Below are positions 44,169-53,165 of a stretch of 64,000 bases of DNA, piece after piece; the first letter of the stretch is position 1, and every line of letters starts with the position of its first letter. Both the position numbers and the translations under genes were made by a program. This stretch comes from Collinsella sp. UBA6357 (lineage in GTDB: Bacteria > Actinomycetota > Coriobacteriia > Coriobacteriales > Coriobacteriaceae). The DNA lies in NCBI GenBank assembly GCA_002437815.1, contig DJRP01000034.1, forward strand, positions 119,414 to 183,413, given 5' to 3'. The notes under the pieces are model-generated. The model ran no database searches. It saw only the letters and a list, made by a program, of their open reading frames with translations, and was not told the DNA's origin.

Positions 44169-45329
44169 ATGAGCACCTATGCAATCAAGGCCGATGCCTT
44201 CTTCCTGCCGGCCGGTCGCCAGTTGGGCGGCTATCTTATGGTCGAGGACGGCGTCTTTGGCGCCTGGCAGGCCGATGAGCCGGCATGCGAGATCAAGGAT
44301 TACACCGGCAAGTGGATCGCGCCGGGCATGGTCGATACACACATCCACGGTTTCTATAATCATGCCACGACCGATAACGACCCCGAGGGCATCAACATCT
44401 CCTCGACCGAGCTTGCCCGTCGCGGCACCACGAGCTGGCTGCCCACAACGTTTACCGACGGCGTTGACGCGATCGAGCAGGCCTGTGCCGCTATTGCGCA
44501 GGCAGACGAGGAACGCGGACCGGAGTTTTGCGGCGCCCGCATTCAGGGTATCTACTTGGAGGGCCCCTTCTTTACGATGAAACACGTGGGTGCCCAGAAC
44601 CCTGCCTTCCTTATCGATCCCGATGTTGAGATCTTTAACAAATGGCAGCAGGCCGCCGGCGGCCGCATCGTCAAGAGTGCCATGGCCGCCGAGCGCGATG
44701 GTGCCGCGGCCTATGCCGCAGCGCTCGATGCCCAGGGTGTCGTAACCTGCATCGGCCACTCGGACGCCACCTATGACGAATGTGTCGCCGCCATCAACGC
44801 CGGTGCCACGTGCTTTGTCCATACTTATAACGGCCAGCGCGGGCTGCATCATCGCGAGCCTGGTGTTGTGGGCGCCAACATGGCAACGCCCGAGACGTAT
44901 GCCGAGATCATCTGTGACGGCAAGCACGTGACCCCTGCCGCACTCAAGGCAATGGTTCGCGCCAAGGGTTGGCAGCACACCGTGCTCATTACTGATTGTC
45001 TGGGCTGCGGCGGTATGCCCGAGGGCAACTACAAGAGCGGCGGCATGGATGTCTTTATGAAGGACAATCTGTGCTGGCTTGCCGACGGCAAGTCGATCGC
45101 CGGTTCCGTCCTCACGCTCGCCGAGGGCGTCAAGAACGTCGTAGACTGGGGTATCGTGGGCGCCGACGAGGCGATCCGCATGGCCACCGAGGTCCCGGCC
45201 CGCTCCGCTCACATCGACGACAAATGCGGTTCCATCAAGCCGGGCCGCGACGCTGACTTTGTGGTTTTCGAGCACGATCTGACGCTTGTCGAGACCTATG
45301 TCGGTGGTAATTCGGTGGGTAAGGCCTAG
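44169..45329 (+). CDS. nagA: N-acetyl-hexosamine-6-phosphate deacetylase (NagA/AgaA)
   Basis: 386-residue amidohydrolase removing acetate from GlcNAc-6-P or GalNAc-6-P. Metal and catalytic motifs: MVDTHIHGFYNHATTD, YLEGPFFTMKHVGAQNP, CIGHSDATYDE, HTYNGQRGLHHREPG and the catalytic Asp in VLITDCLGCGG. Placed after agaS and the hexosamine PTS, it probably works on GalNAc-6-P (AgaA role), though sequence cannot separate this from GlcNAc-6-P. Start ATG 44169 follows TTAGGGAG. Confidence 0.9.
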   Translation: MSTYAIKADAFFLPAGRQLGGYLMVEDGVFGAWQADEPACEIKDYTGKWIAPGMVDTHIHGFYNHATTDNDPEGINISSTELARRGTTSWLPTTFTDGVDAIEQACAAIAQADEERGPEFCGARIQGIYLEGPFFTMKHVGAQNPAFLIDPDVEIFNKWQQAAGGRIVKSAMAAERDGAAAYAAALDAQGVVTCIGHSDATYDECVAAINAGATCFVHTYNGQRGLHHREPGVVGANMATPETYAEIICDGKHVTPAALKAMVRAKGWQHTVLITDCLGCGGMPEGNYKSGGMDVFMKDNLCWLADGKSIAGSVLTLAEGVKNVVDWGIVGADEAIRMATEVPARSAHIDDKCGSIKPGRDADFVVFEHDLTLVETYVGGNSVGKA

Positions 45330-45349
45330 TAACGGACGGTCATTCTCGC

Positions 45350-45468
45350 AAGTGAGTGGACTTTTGGGCGAAGGGGTAGTATCGAAGAGGCAGGCGATGC
45401 TGTGACCTGCGGTTTTGCTGAGCATGTTTATCGATATACTCGAGTGACCCCAAAAAGTCCACTCACTT
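45350..45468. repeat. Palindromic intergenic element with ACCTGCGGTTTT core
   Basis: Arms AAGTGAGTGGACTTTTGGG (45350-45368) and its partner (45449-45468, one extra T) enclose 80 nt with GTGACCTGCGGTTTTGCTG at the centre (45402-45420). ATGCT and AGCAT directly flank the core, so it would lie in an apical loop. Confidence 0.85.
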
Positions 45469-45512
45469 AGTCTGCGGGGTCACACACATGCGAAATCCTT
45501 GACCCTTTTGAA

Positions 45513-45554
45513 CAAAGAGACCGCTGCGTCCATGGTGTTGCAGCGGTCTCTTTG
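45513..45554. terminator. Bidirectional hairpin between nagA and galM
   Basis: A 15-bp perfect stem, CAAAGAGACCGCTGC (45513-45527) with its complement at 45540-45554, between convergent genes. Confidence 0.75.
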
Positions 45555-45585
45555 GTAAGAGATGCTATTTGCCTGACGTTTGGCA

Positions 45586-46641
45586 CTAGTGGCGGCTGAA
45601 GCGGTACTCGATCACGTTATGGTACGGATGATCCGGTCCTACAAGACCCTGCGGGAACATAAGATGATGTGGGGTGTCGGGATACATCTCGGCCTCGAGG
45701 GCAAATCCGGCTGTCCAACCGTAGTTGGCACCGTCCTTGGCATGGTGATCATCGAGCCAGTTGCCCGTGTAGAGCTGAACGCCGGGGGCGGTGGTGTAGT
45801 AGTCGAGTTCGCGACCATGCCACATCTCCTCGACATGGAACGCATGACGTAGGTTGCGGCCGTACTGGTAATTGTCGATGCAGAAGCAATGGTCGTAGCC
45901 ATGGGCCTGCTTGATCTGCGGATCGTCGCAATCGATCTCGAGAGCGACGGGCTTGAGGCGACGAAAATCGAAAGGTGTACCATCGACGGCGGCGATCTGA
46001 CCGGTGGGGATATTCTGATCGTCGATAGGCAGATAGCTCTTTGCGTGGGCGACGATAAAGTGCTCGCAATCCATGCCGGCGGCATGGCCTGCCAGATTTA
46101 AATAGGTATGGTTGGTCATGGCAACGTAGGTGCGGCGGTCGCTCTCGCAGCCATAGGTGATGCGAAAGTTGCCGGTGGTGGGGGAGACGCGAAACGTTGC
46201 CGTGAACGTGCGGTTACCGGGAAGCCCCAGCTCGCCATGTTTGAGCACAATGCTCATGTGCACGGCGTTATGGGCCTCGTCGACCTCGGCGGCCCAGACG
46301 CGTTTATGCAGGCCATGCTCCAGATCGCTATGCAGGTTATTACCGTTTTCGTTGGCGGGCATCTTCCAGTCGGTGCCGTCGATGGTGATCGTCGCGCCCG
46401 CGGTGCGGTTGGTGACCGGTCCGATGGTGGCGCCAAAGCAGGCGGGGTTGTCAAAATAATCCTCAAGCCTGTCAAAGCCCAGAACCACGTCGTGAACCTC
46501 ACCGGGGATATCGGGAACGTCGATTCCCAACACGGTGGCTCCAAAGTCCATGATACGTACGGTGATCTCGGGACCGGACAGGGTGTAGCGATGGACGGGA
46601 GCGCCGTCGGGTGCGCAGCCGATATGCTCGGTAGTGATCAT
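45586..46641 (-). CDS. galM: Galactose mutarotase / aldose 1-epimerase
   Basis: 351 residues. Interconverts alpha and beta anomers of galactose or glucose. MDFGATVLGIDVPD, RTAGATI, YVAMTNHTYLNLAGH (catalytic His) and GVQLYTGNWLD are GalM landmarks; the catalytic Glu is expected in GFALEAEMYPD. Start at 46641 with AAGGAAA upstream. It is single, converging on nagA and lying next to the gat PTS; it fits galactose handling. Confidence 0.92.
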   Translation of the reverse strand: MITTEHIGCAPDGAPVHRYTLSGPEITVRIMDFGATVLGIDVPDIPGEVHDVVLGFDRLEDYFDNPACFGATIGPVTNRTAGATITIDGTDWKMPANENGNNLHSDLEHGLHKRVWAAEVDEAHNAVHMSIVLKHGELGLPGNRTFTATFRVSPTTGNFRITYGCESDRRTYVAMTNHTYLNLAGHAAGMDCEHFIVAHAKSYLPIDDQNIPTGQIAAVDGTPFDFRRLKPVALEIDCDDPQIKQAHGYDHCFCIDNYQYGRNLRHAFHVEEMWHGRELDYYTTAPGVQLYTGNWLDDHHAKDGANYGWTAGFALEAEMYPDTPHHLMFPQGLVGPDHPYHNVIEYRFSRH

Positions 46642-46777
46642 AGGTTTCCTTTTATCGGATGATTTGCTATGCAAACTTTAGCGCTTGCCTTCGGTAAACG
46701 CAGTACAGCACGCTAAAGTACGAGGGCTTTTTTGAAAAACGTCACGGTTTGGTACTGCATGGCAAGGGGGCTGCAAG

Positions 46778-46810
46778 AAAAAAGAGACCCATCGCATGCG
46801 ACGGGTCTCT
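46778..46810 (-). terminator. Terminator of the gat operon
   Basis: Minus-strand stem AGAGACCC...GGGTCTCT followed by six T, just after the gatC stop. Confidence 0.85.
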
Positions 46811-46846
46811 TCCACAGGGGATAGTGTGGCAATGATAGTGAAGCTC

Positions 46847-48364
46847 TTATGCCTTGGCGGCGTCGGCCTCCTTGGCGGCCTTGAGCTCCTCCTCGGTCAT
46901 CTTGCCGGTGGTCAGCGGGGAGAGCGTGCACTTGTCCTGCTTCGCATACTCCTGGTTGCGCTTGATCATCTGCTTGCGATACCAAGCAAAGAGGGCAACG
47001 TAGACCACGATGGCAACGATGGAAGCGATGATCATGCCCATGTCGCCAGCGGCGCCCTTGCCGATAAAGAACGCGAGGAACTTCTCGACTGGGCCTTCCA
47101 TGGTGGTCTGGGAGATCAGGCCGGTCACGCCGGCGGGGAAGGCGCCGACGGACTTAGCGGTGGCGGTCACGAAGCCGGCGACCAGGGTGCCGGCGCCCAG
47201 GAAGACGGGCAGCAGGATGGCGCCGATGACGACCATACGAATGACGCGACCACGGGTGACGACGAGCAGGCAGGGCGTAAGGCCCATGGCGATGATGCCA
47301 CCGAGCGGCAGCAGGCCGTTCCAGGTGCCCGTCGGGGAGAACGGGAAGGCGACGTTGGCGAGCAGCAGAGCCTCGCCGAGCATGACGGGGGCAAGGATGT
47401 TAGCAGCAGCCCAGACCTCGGCGCGACCGGCGATGAAGGGCCAGTCAAGACCGACGTTGAGGGTACGGCCCTTGAGCCACTTGCTGTTGTTAGCGAAGTC
47501 GGAGATGCCCTGGGACAGCGGCTCGACGGCGGCGATGAACCAGGAGCCGATCATCGAGAACAGCTCAAGGCAGGTTGCGGCGGTGAAGGCAAGCGTGCAG
47601 ATCTGCTGCGGGGTCTGGTGCGAAAGCAGGCCGACGAAGACGCCCAGGTAGATGCCGATGGCAAACTTGGAGCCCCAGAAGCCGATCATGTTGTTGAGCT
47701 TGGCGGCGTCGAAGTCGTACTTGTCGAGCCACGGGAAGAGCTTGTCGATGACCTTGTTGAGGACCATGGCCAGCGGGCTCATCATGTAGTTCATGTGAGT
47801 GGTGGTCATGGGGTTCTCCTCGGGAGCACCCAGCAGGTCGTTGAACGTGGGCTTCATGAGGTCGGAGTTCATGATCTTCATGACGCCGACGAAGATGACG
47901 AGCAGCGTGGCAACGATGAGGTTGGCACCGAAGTAGATGCAGGCCAGGCCGACGAAGGCGAGGTGCCACACGTCGAAGATATCGACGTCGATGGTGTTGG
48001 TCTTAGCGAGCACGATCATCACGATGTTGACGATGACGAGCACCATCAAGAAGTACAGCGTGTAGGGAGATCCCCAGGTGATGGTGGCGAGCGGCGCCCA
48101 ACCCACATCGGTGACGGTCAGTTGCAGACCGGTGGACTCGACGAACGTCTTCATGGCGTCGGAGAATGCGGTGGTCAGAATGTTGATGATGGCGCCGATA
48201 CCGGTGATGGCGATACCGAGCTTAAGGCCACCCTCGAGGGCCTTGGTAAATTTAACTTTGAAGAGTAGGGCGATGAGCGTCAAAACGATCGTCATCATAG
48301 GGGCTGCGCCGAGGTCGATCAGCGGCTGAAAGACGGCGTTTGCAAACCCGATTACTGCGTCCAT
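46847..48364 (-). CDS. gatC: PTS galactitol-type EIIC (SgaT/GatC family)
   Basis: 505-residue membrane permease with about eleven helices. IGFANAVFQPLIDLGAAPMM, GIAITGIGAI and DVDIFDVWHLAFVGL match EIIC of the galactitol/ascorbate class. Long C-terminal extension with basic end. Third in a gatA-gatB-gatC minus-strand operon, with an attenuator-like hairpin before it. Given lacAB and tagatose genes nearby, the substrate may be galactitol or a related galactose-derived sugar. Confidence 0.9.
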   Translation of the reverse strand: MDAVIGFANAVFQPLIDLGAAPMMTIVLTLIALLFKVKFTKALEGGLKLGIAITGIGAIINILTTAFSDAMKTFVESTGLQLTVTDVGWAPLATITWGSPYTLYFLMVLVIVNIVMIVLAKTNTIDVDIFDVWHLAFVGLACIYFGANLIVATLLVIFVGVMKIMNSDLMKPTFNDLLGAPEENPMTTTHMNYMMSPLAMVLNKVIDKLFPWLDKYDFDAAKLNNMIGFWGSKFAIGIYLGVFVGLLSHQTPQQICTLAFTAATCLELFSMIGSWFIAAVEPLSQGISDFANNSKWLKGRTLNVGLDWPFIAGRAEVWAAANILAPVMLGEALLLANVAFPFSPTGTWNGLLPLGGIIAMGLTPCLLVVTRGRVIRMVVIGAILLPVFLGAGTLVAGFVTATAKSVGAFPAGVTGLISQTTMEGPVEKFLAFFIGKGAAGDMGMIIASIVAIVVYVALFAWYRKQMIKRNQEYAKQDKCTLSPLTTGKMTEEELKAAKEADAAKA

Positions 48365-48414
48365 GTCTCCTTCTTTCCTGTGTATGAAAACCTTTTCCGT
48401 GCAGGTGCTTTATT

Positions 48415-48451
48415 AAAAGAGGGACCGCGCTCCCGGCGATCGCTGTCCCTC
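48415..48451 (-). terminator. Attenuator-like terminator between gatB and gatC
   Basis: Minus-strand GAGGGAC...GTCCCTC then TTTT. Partial termination would lower gatC relative to gatA and gatB. Confidence 0.65.
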
Positions 48452-48506
48452 AAAAAGCCAATAGATTGAAGTCGCAAAATCGTTTTGCGACCGAAGATGG
48501 AAAAGC

Positions 48507-48812
48507 CTACTTGAGGCCCTTCTCCTTAATAATCGCCTCGATCTTGTCGTAGACCGGCTTAGCCATAGCAGGCATGCGGTAGAGGATCGGGCCGGCGTCG
48601 ACGATCGGGGTCTTGACCTCAAAACCAAAGTCGGTCTTGGCGATCTGAGCGAAGATGTCGTACTGCGAGAGCATCTCCTCGTTGACGTCCTTGATCATCA
48701 CGGCGTCGCAGTGCAGATCGTAGCCGCGGCTTTTGAACTCGGACTCGATGGCGTCCTTGATCTGGTGGCTGGAATTAACACCGGCGCCACAAGCAGCGAG
48801 AACCTTGATCAT
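48507..48812 (-). CDS. gatB: PTS galactitol-type EIIB
   Basis: 101 residues. The phosphorylated cysteine is Cys8 in MIKVLAACGAGVNSS, the EIIB signature of the galactitol/lactose-like class, and the remaining residues form the flavodoxin-like sheet. Start at 48812 with AAAGGA upstream. 58 bases after gatA. Confidence 0.92.
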   Translation of the reverse strand: MIKVLAACGAGVNSSHQIKDAIESEFKSRGYDLHCDAVMIKDVNEEMLSQYDIFAQIAKTDFGFEVKTPIVDAGPILYRMPAMAKPVYDKIEAIIKEKGLK

Positions 48813-48870
48813 GATGAAATCCTTTCTCTTTGCGGGATATCCCGCGATTACCTGATGTAGATGCGCTCTG

Positions 48871-49362
48871 TTAGTCGCTGGGGAAGTTCTTGACGAGGAA
48901 CTCGTAGATCTCATGGGCGTCGGTCATAGAGAACAGCTCCTTGACGCGCTCGGTTCCCAGGCCGTTGACGAAGTCCATGATCTTGGCGAGGATGCCCACC
49001 TGGGCCTCTTTGCTATCGTTGAGGATCATGAAAAGAAACGACACGGGAAACGTCTGCGACGGATCGATCATGGAGTGCCACTCGACGGGGTTCACCAACT
49101 TGATGGGAACGATACGACGCGTGTTGACGAACTCGACCTCGGTGTGAGGGACGGCAAAGCTCGGAAGCTCGGGATCGACGACCGACATATCCATGCCGGT
49201 CGGGTAGCCCTTTTCGCGCTCGATGATGTTCTCGAGAAACGCGGGAGCAACGTAATCGTTAAGCTGAAGGCGATTGGCTACATCGGTGAAGACCTCCGCC
49301 TGCGTCTTTCGATCGATGACAAACACGGTGTCTTCGAAAAAGAATTCGCTCTTCTCAGACAT
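48871..49362 (-). CDS. gatA: PTS fructose/mannitol-type EIIA of the galactitol system
   Basis: 163 residues, EIIA of the fructose/mannitol/galactitol superfamily. The phospho-histidine is His73 in SFAVPHTEVEF. First gene of the operon, directly downstream (minus strand) of a 388-nt divergent control region shared with a DeoR regulator. Confidence 0.91.
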   Translation of the reverse strand: MSEKSEFFFEDTVFVIDRKTQAEVFTDVANRLQLNDYVAPAFLENIIEREKGYPTGMDMSVVDPELPSFAVPHTEVEFVNTRRIVPIKLVNPVEWHSMIDPSQTFPVSFLFMILNDSKEAQVGILAKIMDFVNGLGTERVKELFSMTDAHEIYEFLVKNFPSD

Positions 49363-49750
49363 GTTCTGGTGTTCCTTTCATCCCGTTCCGTTGACCATGT
49401 GAACGTTCGTAAATGTTCGCTTTTGTTGCCATATTTGTACAACCTGTGAACAGACGTGTAAATAGTCAAATTTTTACGCTTCGAATGTCGAGGGATGTGT
49501 TTGATTTTGTTTGTTATTGCAAGATAGCATGATATAGCTGCGACTTTATATCATCTTTATGGGTTTTGTTGCGCAGGTTTGTCACATGAGTTTTTTGAAC
49601 CGATCGGGCATTGGCGCCGTTCACCCCGCATATTCGACCGTTCGCCGGTGGTGTGAACGTAGTTGTTCGTTACTGTTTGAGATCACTATGTTCAAACATA
49701 GTTCAGGTATAGTGAAAACAACTTGAATGTAGGGTATGGAGGAACTAGCG
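49363..49750. promoter_or_regulatory. Divergent control region of gatABC and deoR
   Basis: 388 nt. Three repeat blocks recur: TGTGAACGTTCG near 49399 followed by TGTTCG, TGTGAACGTAGTTGTTCG near 49652, and a perfect palindrome ACTATGTT-CA-AACATAGT (49686-49703) just before a TATAGT. The GAAC/GTTC half-sites recur before lacA. These fit operators of the adjacent DeoR protein. Confidence 0.55.
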
Positions 49751-50515
49751 ATGATCAAGGCAGAGCGTCAAGACCGGGTGCGCCAGCTGCTTGAAGAGCA
49801 GGGCACGGTGTCGGTCAAGGAGATCTCCGACGAGCTGGGCGTGTCCGACATGACGATTCGCCGCGATCTTGAAGAGCTGGCCGCGCTCGGCGAGATCGAG
49901 CGTGTGCACGGTGGCGCCCGTAGCGCTCAGGGCCGTTCGCGCTCGATGCTCCGCCACGAGTACAGCCATTCCGAGAAACGCTCAAAGCATGCAGGCGAGA
50001 AGTTGCAGATTGCGCAAAAGGCCGTCTCGCTCATCGAGGAAGATTCGACGGTCTTTTTGGGTACCGGCACTACCGTCGAGCAGATGGCGAGCATCTTGCC
50101 GGCGTTTCACCTGCGTATTATCACTAACTCGCTTTCGGTGTTCAATTTGCTCGAGAACCGTGAGGACTGCGAGCTGTGCCTGGTGGGCGGCATGTATCGA
50201 CGCCGTACCGCTGCCTTTGTGGGGCCCACTGCCGAGGACACACTGCGTGCCATCGGCATCGACGCCGCCTTTATCGGTGCAAACGGCGTTTTGGATAATG
50301 ACGTCTCGACGTCCAACATGGACGAGGGACGCATCCAGCAGCTTGCTTTTAGCAAGGCTGACGCGCGCTACCTGATCGTCGACAGCAGCAAGATCGGCAA
50401 GCGTGATTTCTACACGTTCTATCATCTGGACGATCTGGATGCCGTGGTGTGTGAGCCCGATATCACGGACGAAGCAAAGGGCGCTATCGAGGATTACACC
50501 CGCGTCATCTGCTAA
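49751..50515 (+). CDS. DeoR-family regulator of the galactitol/tagatose genes
   Basis: 254 residues. N-terminal HTH (RVRQLLEEQGTVSVKEISDELGVSDMTIRRDLEELAALGEI) and VHGGAR hinge, then the phosphosugar-sensing domain (VFLGTGTTVEQMA, ITNSLSVFNLLE, LVGGMYRRR, GANGV). In such proteins the ligand is a sugar phosphate, here likely tagatose-6-P or galactitol-P (inferred). ATG 49751 is preferred over ATG 49736 because GGAGG lies eight bases before it. It is placed between the gat and lac sets, both of which carry GAAC/GTTC repeats upstream. Confidence 0.9.
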   Translation: MIKAERQDRVRQLLEEQGTVSVKEISDELGVSDMTIRRDLEELAALGEIERVHGGARSAQGRSRSMLRHEYSHSEKRSKHAGEKLQIAQKAVSLIEEDSTVFLGTGTTVEQMASILPAFHLRIITNSLSVFNLLENREDCELCLVGGMYRRRTAAFVGPTAEDTLRAIGIDAAFIGANGVLDNDVSTSNMDEGRIQQLAFSKADARYLIVDSSKIGKRDFYTFYHLDDLDAVVCEPDITDEAKGAIEDYTRVIC

Positions 50516-51040
50516 TTTCTTTTTTGAAGGTTGAATTGTGGCCTTGCTACACGTTATGTGTAGGTTAATGCGGATCCGTCGAGTATATAAGATATTGGCA
50601 ACTTATTTACCTGCGGTTTCTTGCTGTGATAATCCCTGTTATCCGACAAGGGCCCGTATAACCTACACATAACGTAAAGCATGGCGCGGATGGCGGTAAA
50701 AAACCGGGCCCGCGACCGAATCAATGGCCACTCCACAACGGCGGATTCGATGCATCGCGTCCGGGCATACGCTCTGCTGAATTGACGATGATAACGTTAA
50801 CACTCGCACAAAAGTTCACACGTATCGCAAGCGATCAATGGCCCGAACGGTCGTTTTTGAACGATGAACGGTATTCGCGCAGAAAAGAACAAAAAAGAAC
50901 AAATACATCTGGTAAGAAATGTTCGGATGTGTTCTAATAAGTTCAACAAGCGGAGACTGCAAGCCAAAAGCCCGGCATAGCGAACAGTTCCGCCCAAACA
51001 CGTAATGTATGCGCGCAAACGCGCTAATGAGGAGGATGTC
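50516..51040. promoter_or_regulatory. Region between deoR and lacA
   Basis: 525 nt without a gene. The first part is a palindromic element (50551-50675). The second (about 50810-50950) carries nine or more GAAC/GTTC half-sites such as TTTGAACGATGAAC, AAGAACAAAAAAGAAC and ATGTTCGGATGTGTTC, presumed DeoR operator cluster. The last 60 nt lead to GAGGAGG at lacA. Confidence 0.5.
50551..50675. repeat. Palindromic intergenic element, ACGTTATGTGTAGGTTA arms
   Basis: Perfect 17-bp arms (50551-50567, 50659-50675) with core ACCTGCGGTTTC at 50609-50620. Total length 125 nt, core offset 58, both equal to the element at 55428-55552 although the inner sequences differ. Confidence 0.88.
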
Positions 51041-51469
51041 ATGAGGGTTGTTATCGCTTCCGATGCAGACGGCATGCCGATGAAGGAGTCCATCAAGGAG
51101 ATGCTTATCGCCGATGGTCACGAGGTCGTCGATTATTCCGAGACTCCTGCCGCCGATTTCGTCGAGTCCGCGACCGCCGTCGCCACCGACCTGCTCGAGC
51201 ATAAAGACTCCCAGGGTTTCGCTTTCGATAAGTACGGTGTCGGTTCCTATATGGCGGCTGTCAAGATGAAGGGCATGGTCGTCGCCAATATCTCCGACGA
51301 GCGCTCCGCCTACATGACCCGCGAGCACAACGGTTCGCGCATGGTCACCATGGGCCCGGGTGTCGTCGGCACCGAGGTCGCCAAGAAGATCGCCCGTGAG
51401 TTCCTGCGCGCGAAGTACGCCGGCGGCCGTCACCAGATCCGCGTCGACATGCTCAACAAGATGGCCTAG
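51041..51469 (+). CDS. lacA: Galactose-6-phosphate isomerase subunit LacA
   Basis: 142 residues, one half of the LacAB enzyme that turns galactose-6-P into tagatose-6-P. The family landmarks REHNGSRMVTMGPG and YAGGRHQIRVDMLNKM are clear; the N-terminal MRVVIASDADG is the RpiB/LacA fold start. GAGGAGG precedes ATG 51041. First gene of lacA-lacB-lacX-lacC. Confidence 0.93.
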   Translation: MRVVIASDADGMPMKESIKEMLIADGHEVVDYSETPAADFVESATAVATDLLEHKDSQGFAFDKYGVGSYMAAVKMKGMVVANISDERSAYMTREHNGSRMVTMGPGVVGTEVAKKIAREFLRAKYAGGRHQIRVDMLNKMA

Positions 51470-51533
51470 ATAAGCGCCACCGAGAACCCGAACTTCTATC
51501 TCAACTTTGATTTCAGATGAAAGGAATTGTCTG

Positions 51534-52058
51534 ATGAAGAAGACCATCGCAATCGGTTGCGACCATATCGTTACGGACGAGAAGATCTATCTCGCCGACC
51601 GTCTTGAGCAGGCTGGCTATAAGGTGCTCGACTGCGGCACCTACAGCCACACCCGCACCCACTATCCTATCTATGGCAAGCGCGTCGGCGAGGCTGTCGC
51701 CTCCGGCAAGGCCGACTTCGGTGTTGCGCTCTGCGGCACCGGCATCGGCATCACCAACGCCGTCAATAAGGTCCCCGGTGCCCGTTGCGCCCTCGTTCGC
51801 GACATGACCTCCGCGCTCTATGCCCGTCGCGAGCTCGACGCCAACATCGTGGGTTTCGGCGGCAAGATCACCGGTGAGTTCCTCATGGCTGACATCATGC
51901 TCGCCTTTCTCGAGGAGCCCTACGAGAAGACCCCCGAGCACGATGCCATGATCGCCAAGATCGACGCCCTCAACAAGGCCGATGCCGAGGCTCAGGCCGA
52001 TCCGCACTTCTTCGACGAGTTCCTGGAGAAGTGGGACCGCGGCGAGTATCACGACTAG
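51534..52058 (+). CDS. lacB: Galactose-6-phosphate isomerase subunit LacB
   Basis: 174 residues, catalytic partner of Lac[14 protein letters not shown] at the start, [10 protein letters not shown], and [23 protein letters not shown] with the conserved Cys/Thr of the anion-binding loop. ATG 51534 has AAAGGAA upstream; 64 bases after lacA. Galactose-6-P would arise from a PTS-imported galactoside; galactitol-1-P needs a dehydrogenase that is not seen here. Confidence 0.94.
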   Translation: MKKTIAIGCDHIVTDEKIYLADRLEQAGYKVLDCGTYSHTRTHYPIYGKRVGEAVASGKADFGVALCGTGIGITNAVNKVPGARCALVRDMTSALYARRELDANIVGFGGKITGEFLMADIMLAFLEEPYEKTPEHDAMIAKIDALNKADAEAQADPHFFDEFLEKWDRGEYHD

Positions 52059-52085
52059 TTTGGTTCCGTTGTTCTAACGAACGGC

Positions 52086-52118
52086 GGACCGGTCTACGCT
52101 ACTGGTCTGTTTCTTTTA
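52086..52118 (+). terminator. Hairpin and T tract after lacB
   Basis: GACCGGT with ACTGGTC (one G-U), then TGTTTCTTTT. Probably partial, since lacX continues on the same strand. Confidence 0.55.
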
Positions 52119-52167
52119 GTTTCCCTTTTGGCCTCGGCGTGCCTGTACGCGCATGACGGTCGTTTAG

Positions 52168-52208
52168 CGGCTCGTGCTACAGTCCCCGTAGTGCGAGCCG
52201 TTCTTTTA
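52168..52208 (+). terminator. Second hairpin directly before lacX
   Basis: CGGCTCGTGCTAC (52168-52180) with GTAGTGCGAGCCG (52188-52200, two wobble pairs), then TTCTTTT. The lacX ribosome site GAAAGG follows within ten bases. Confidence 0.6.
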
Positions 52209-52227
52209 TCGAAAGGTTTCAGGTCTT

Positions 52228-53109
52228 ATGGAATACGTTCTCGATAACGGTCAGATTTCCGTCACGCTTGCCACGGCGGGCGGGTCGTTCACCTCGATCA
52301 AGGCGGGCGGGCGCGAGTACCTGTGGCAGGGCGATCCTGCGGTGTGGTCGGGCCAGGCACCGATCTGCTTTCCCATTTGCGGTGGTCTGCGCGACGGCCG
52401 TGCGATGACGCGTGCCGGCCACGAGGTCAACCTCGCGCGTCACGGCTTCGCCCGCAAGCAGGAGTGGAAGCTCGAAGAGCAGAGCGAGAACATGATCGCG
52501 CTGAGCCTTTCCTCCGCTGATCATGCCGAGCTGCTCGAGCAGTACCCCTATCCCTTCAAGATTGTGGCTCGCTATACGCTCGACGGTGCCGCGGTCAAGG
52601 TTTCCTACGAGGTGACCGACGCGGGCACCGAGGACATGCCGTTCTTTGTGGGCGGCCATCCGGCGTTCAAGTGCCCGATCGACGAGGGGGAGGCCTACAG
52701 CGACTACGAACTGCGCTTCGAGAAGCCAGAGGCGGCCGAACTTTGCTGCGCCGTTCCCTCGACCGGCCTTATCGATGTCGAGAACCGGAGCGCCAACCCC
52801 ATGGTTGGCCAGACGCTACCGCTCACCCATGGGCTCTTCGACTTTGCCGAGACCATCTTCGATGTGCTCGAGAGCCGCGTGGTTACGCTTTCCAAGAAGG
52901 GCGAGGACAAGGGCGTGCGCCTGAGCTTCCCCGACATGCCCTATCTGATCGTGTGGGGCAAACCCGAAGGCGATTTTGTGGCCGTGGAGCCCTGGGGCGG
53001 TCTTTCGACCTGCTCCGATGAGGACGACATGCTCGAGCACAAGCGCGGCTGTCTGACCGCCCGCCCGGGCGAGACTGTCGCCCGCGGCTTTGAGATCGAG
53101 ATCCTTTAG
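52228..53109 (+). CDS. lacX: Aldose 1-epimerase family protein LacX
   Basis: 293 residues, GalM-like fold of the YeaD/LacX branch. GGSFTSIKAGGREYLWQGDP, CFPICGGLRDGR, RHGFARKQEW and FFVGGHPAFKCP are the family landmarks, with His and Glu of the active site. LacX lies in the lac operon of lactococci too, supporting the name. Exact substrate is undetermined. It follows two terminator-like hairpins after lacB, so it may have lower or separate expression. Confidence 0.85.
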   Translation: MEYVLDNGQISVTLATAGGSFTSIKAGGREYLWQGDPAVWSGQAPICFPICGGLRDGRAMTRAGHEVNLARHGFARKQEWKLEEQSENMIALSLSSADHAELLEQYPYPFKIVARYTLDGAAVKVSYEVTDAGTEDMPFFVGGHPAFKCPIDEGEAYSDYELRFEKPEAAELCCAVPSTGLIDVENRSANPMVGQTLPLTHGLFDFAETIFDVLESRVVTLSKKGEDKGVRLSFPDMPYLIVWGKPEGDFVAVEPWGGLSTCSDEDDMLEHKRGCLTARPGETVARGFEIEIL

Positions 53110-53165
53110 CCGCTCCCTTATAGTTTTTACCATCGGGGTCGTACCGTGTGGCCCCGGGACAGGAG

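Noticed and set aside
43293..45425. 710-residue minus-strand ORF opposite agaS and nagA
   Set aside because: Shadow of two genes with full catalytic motifs.
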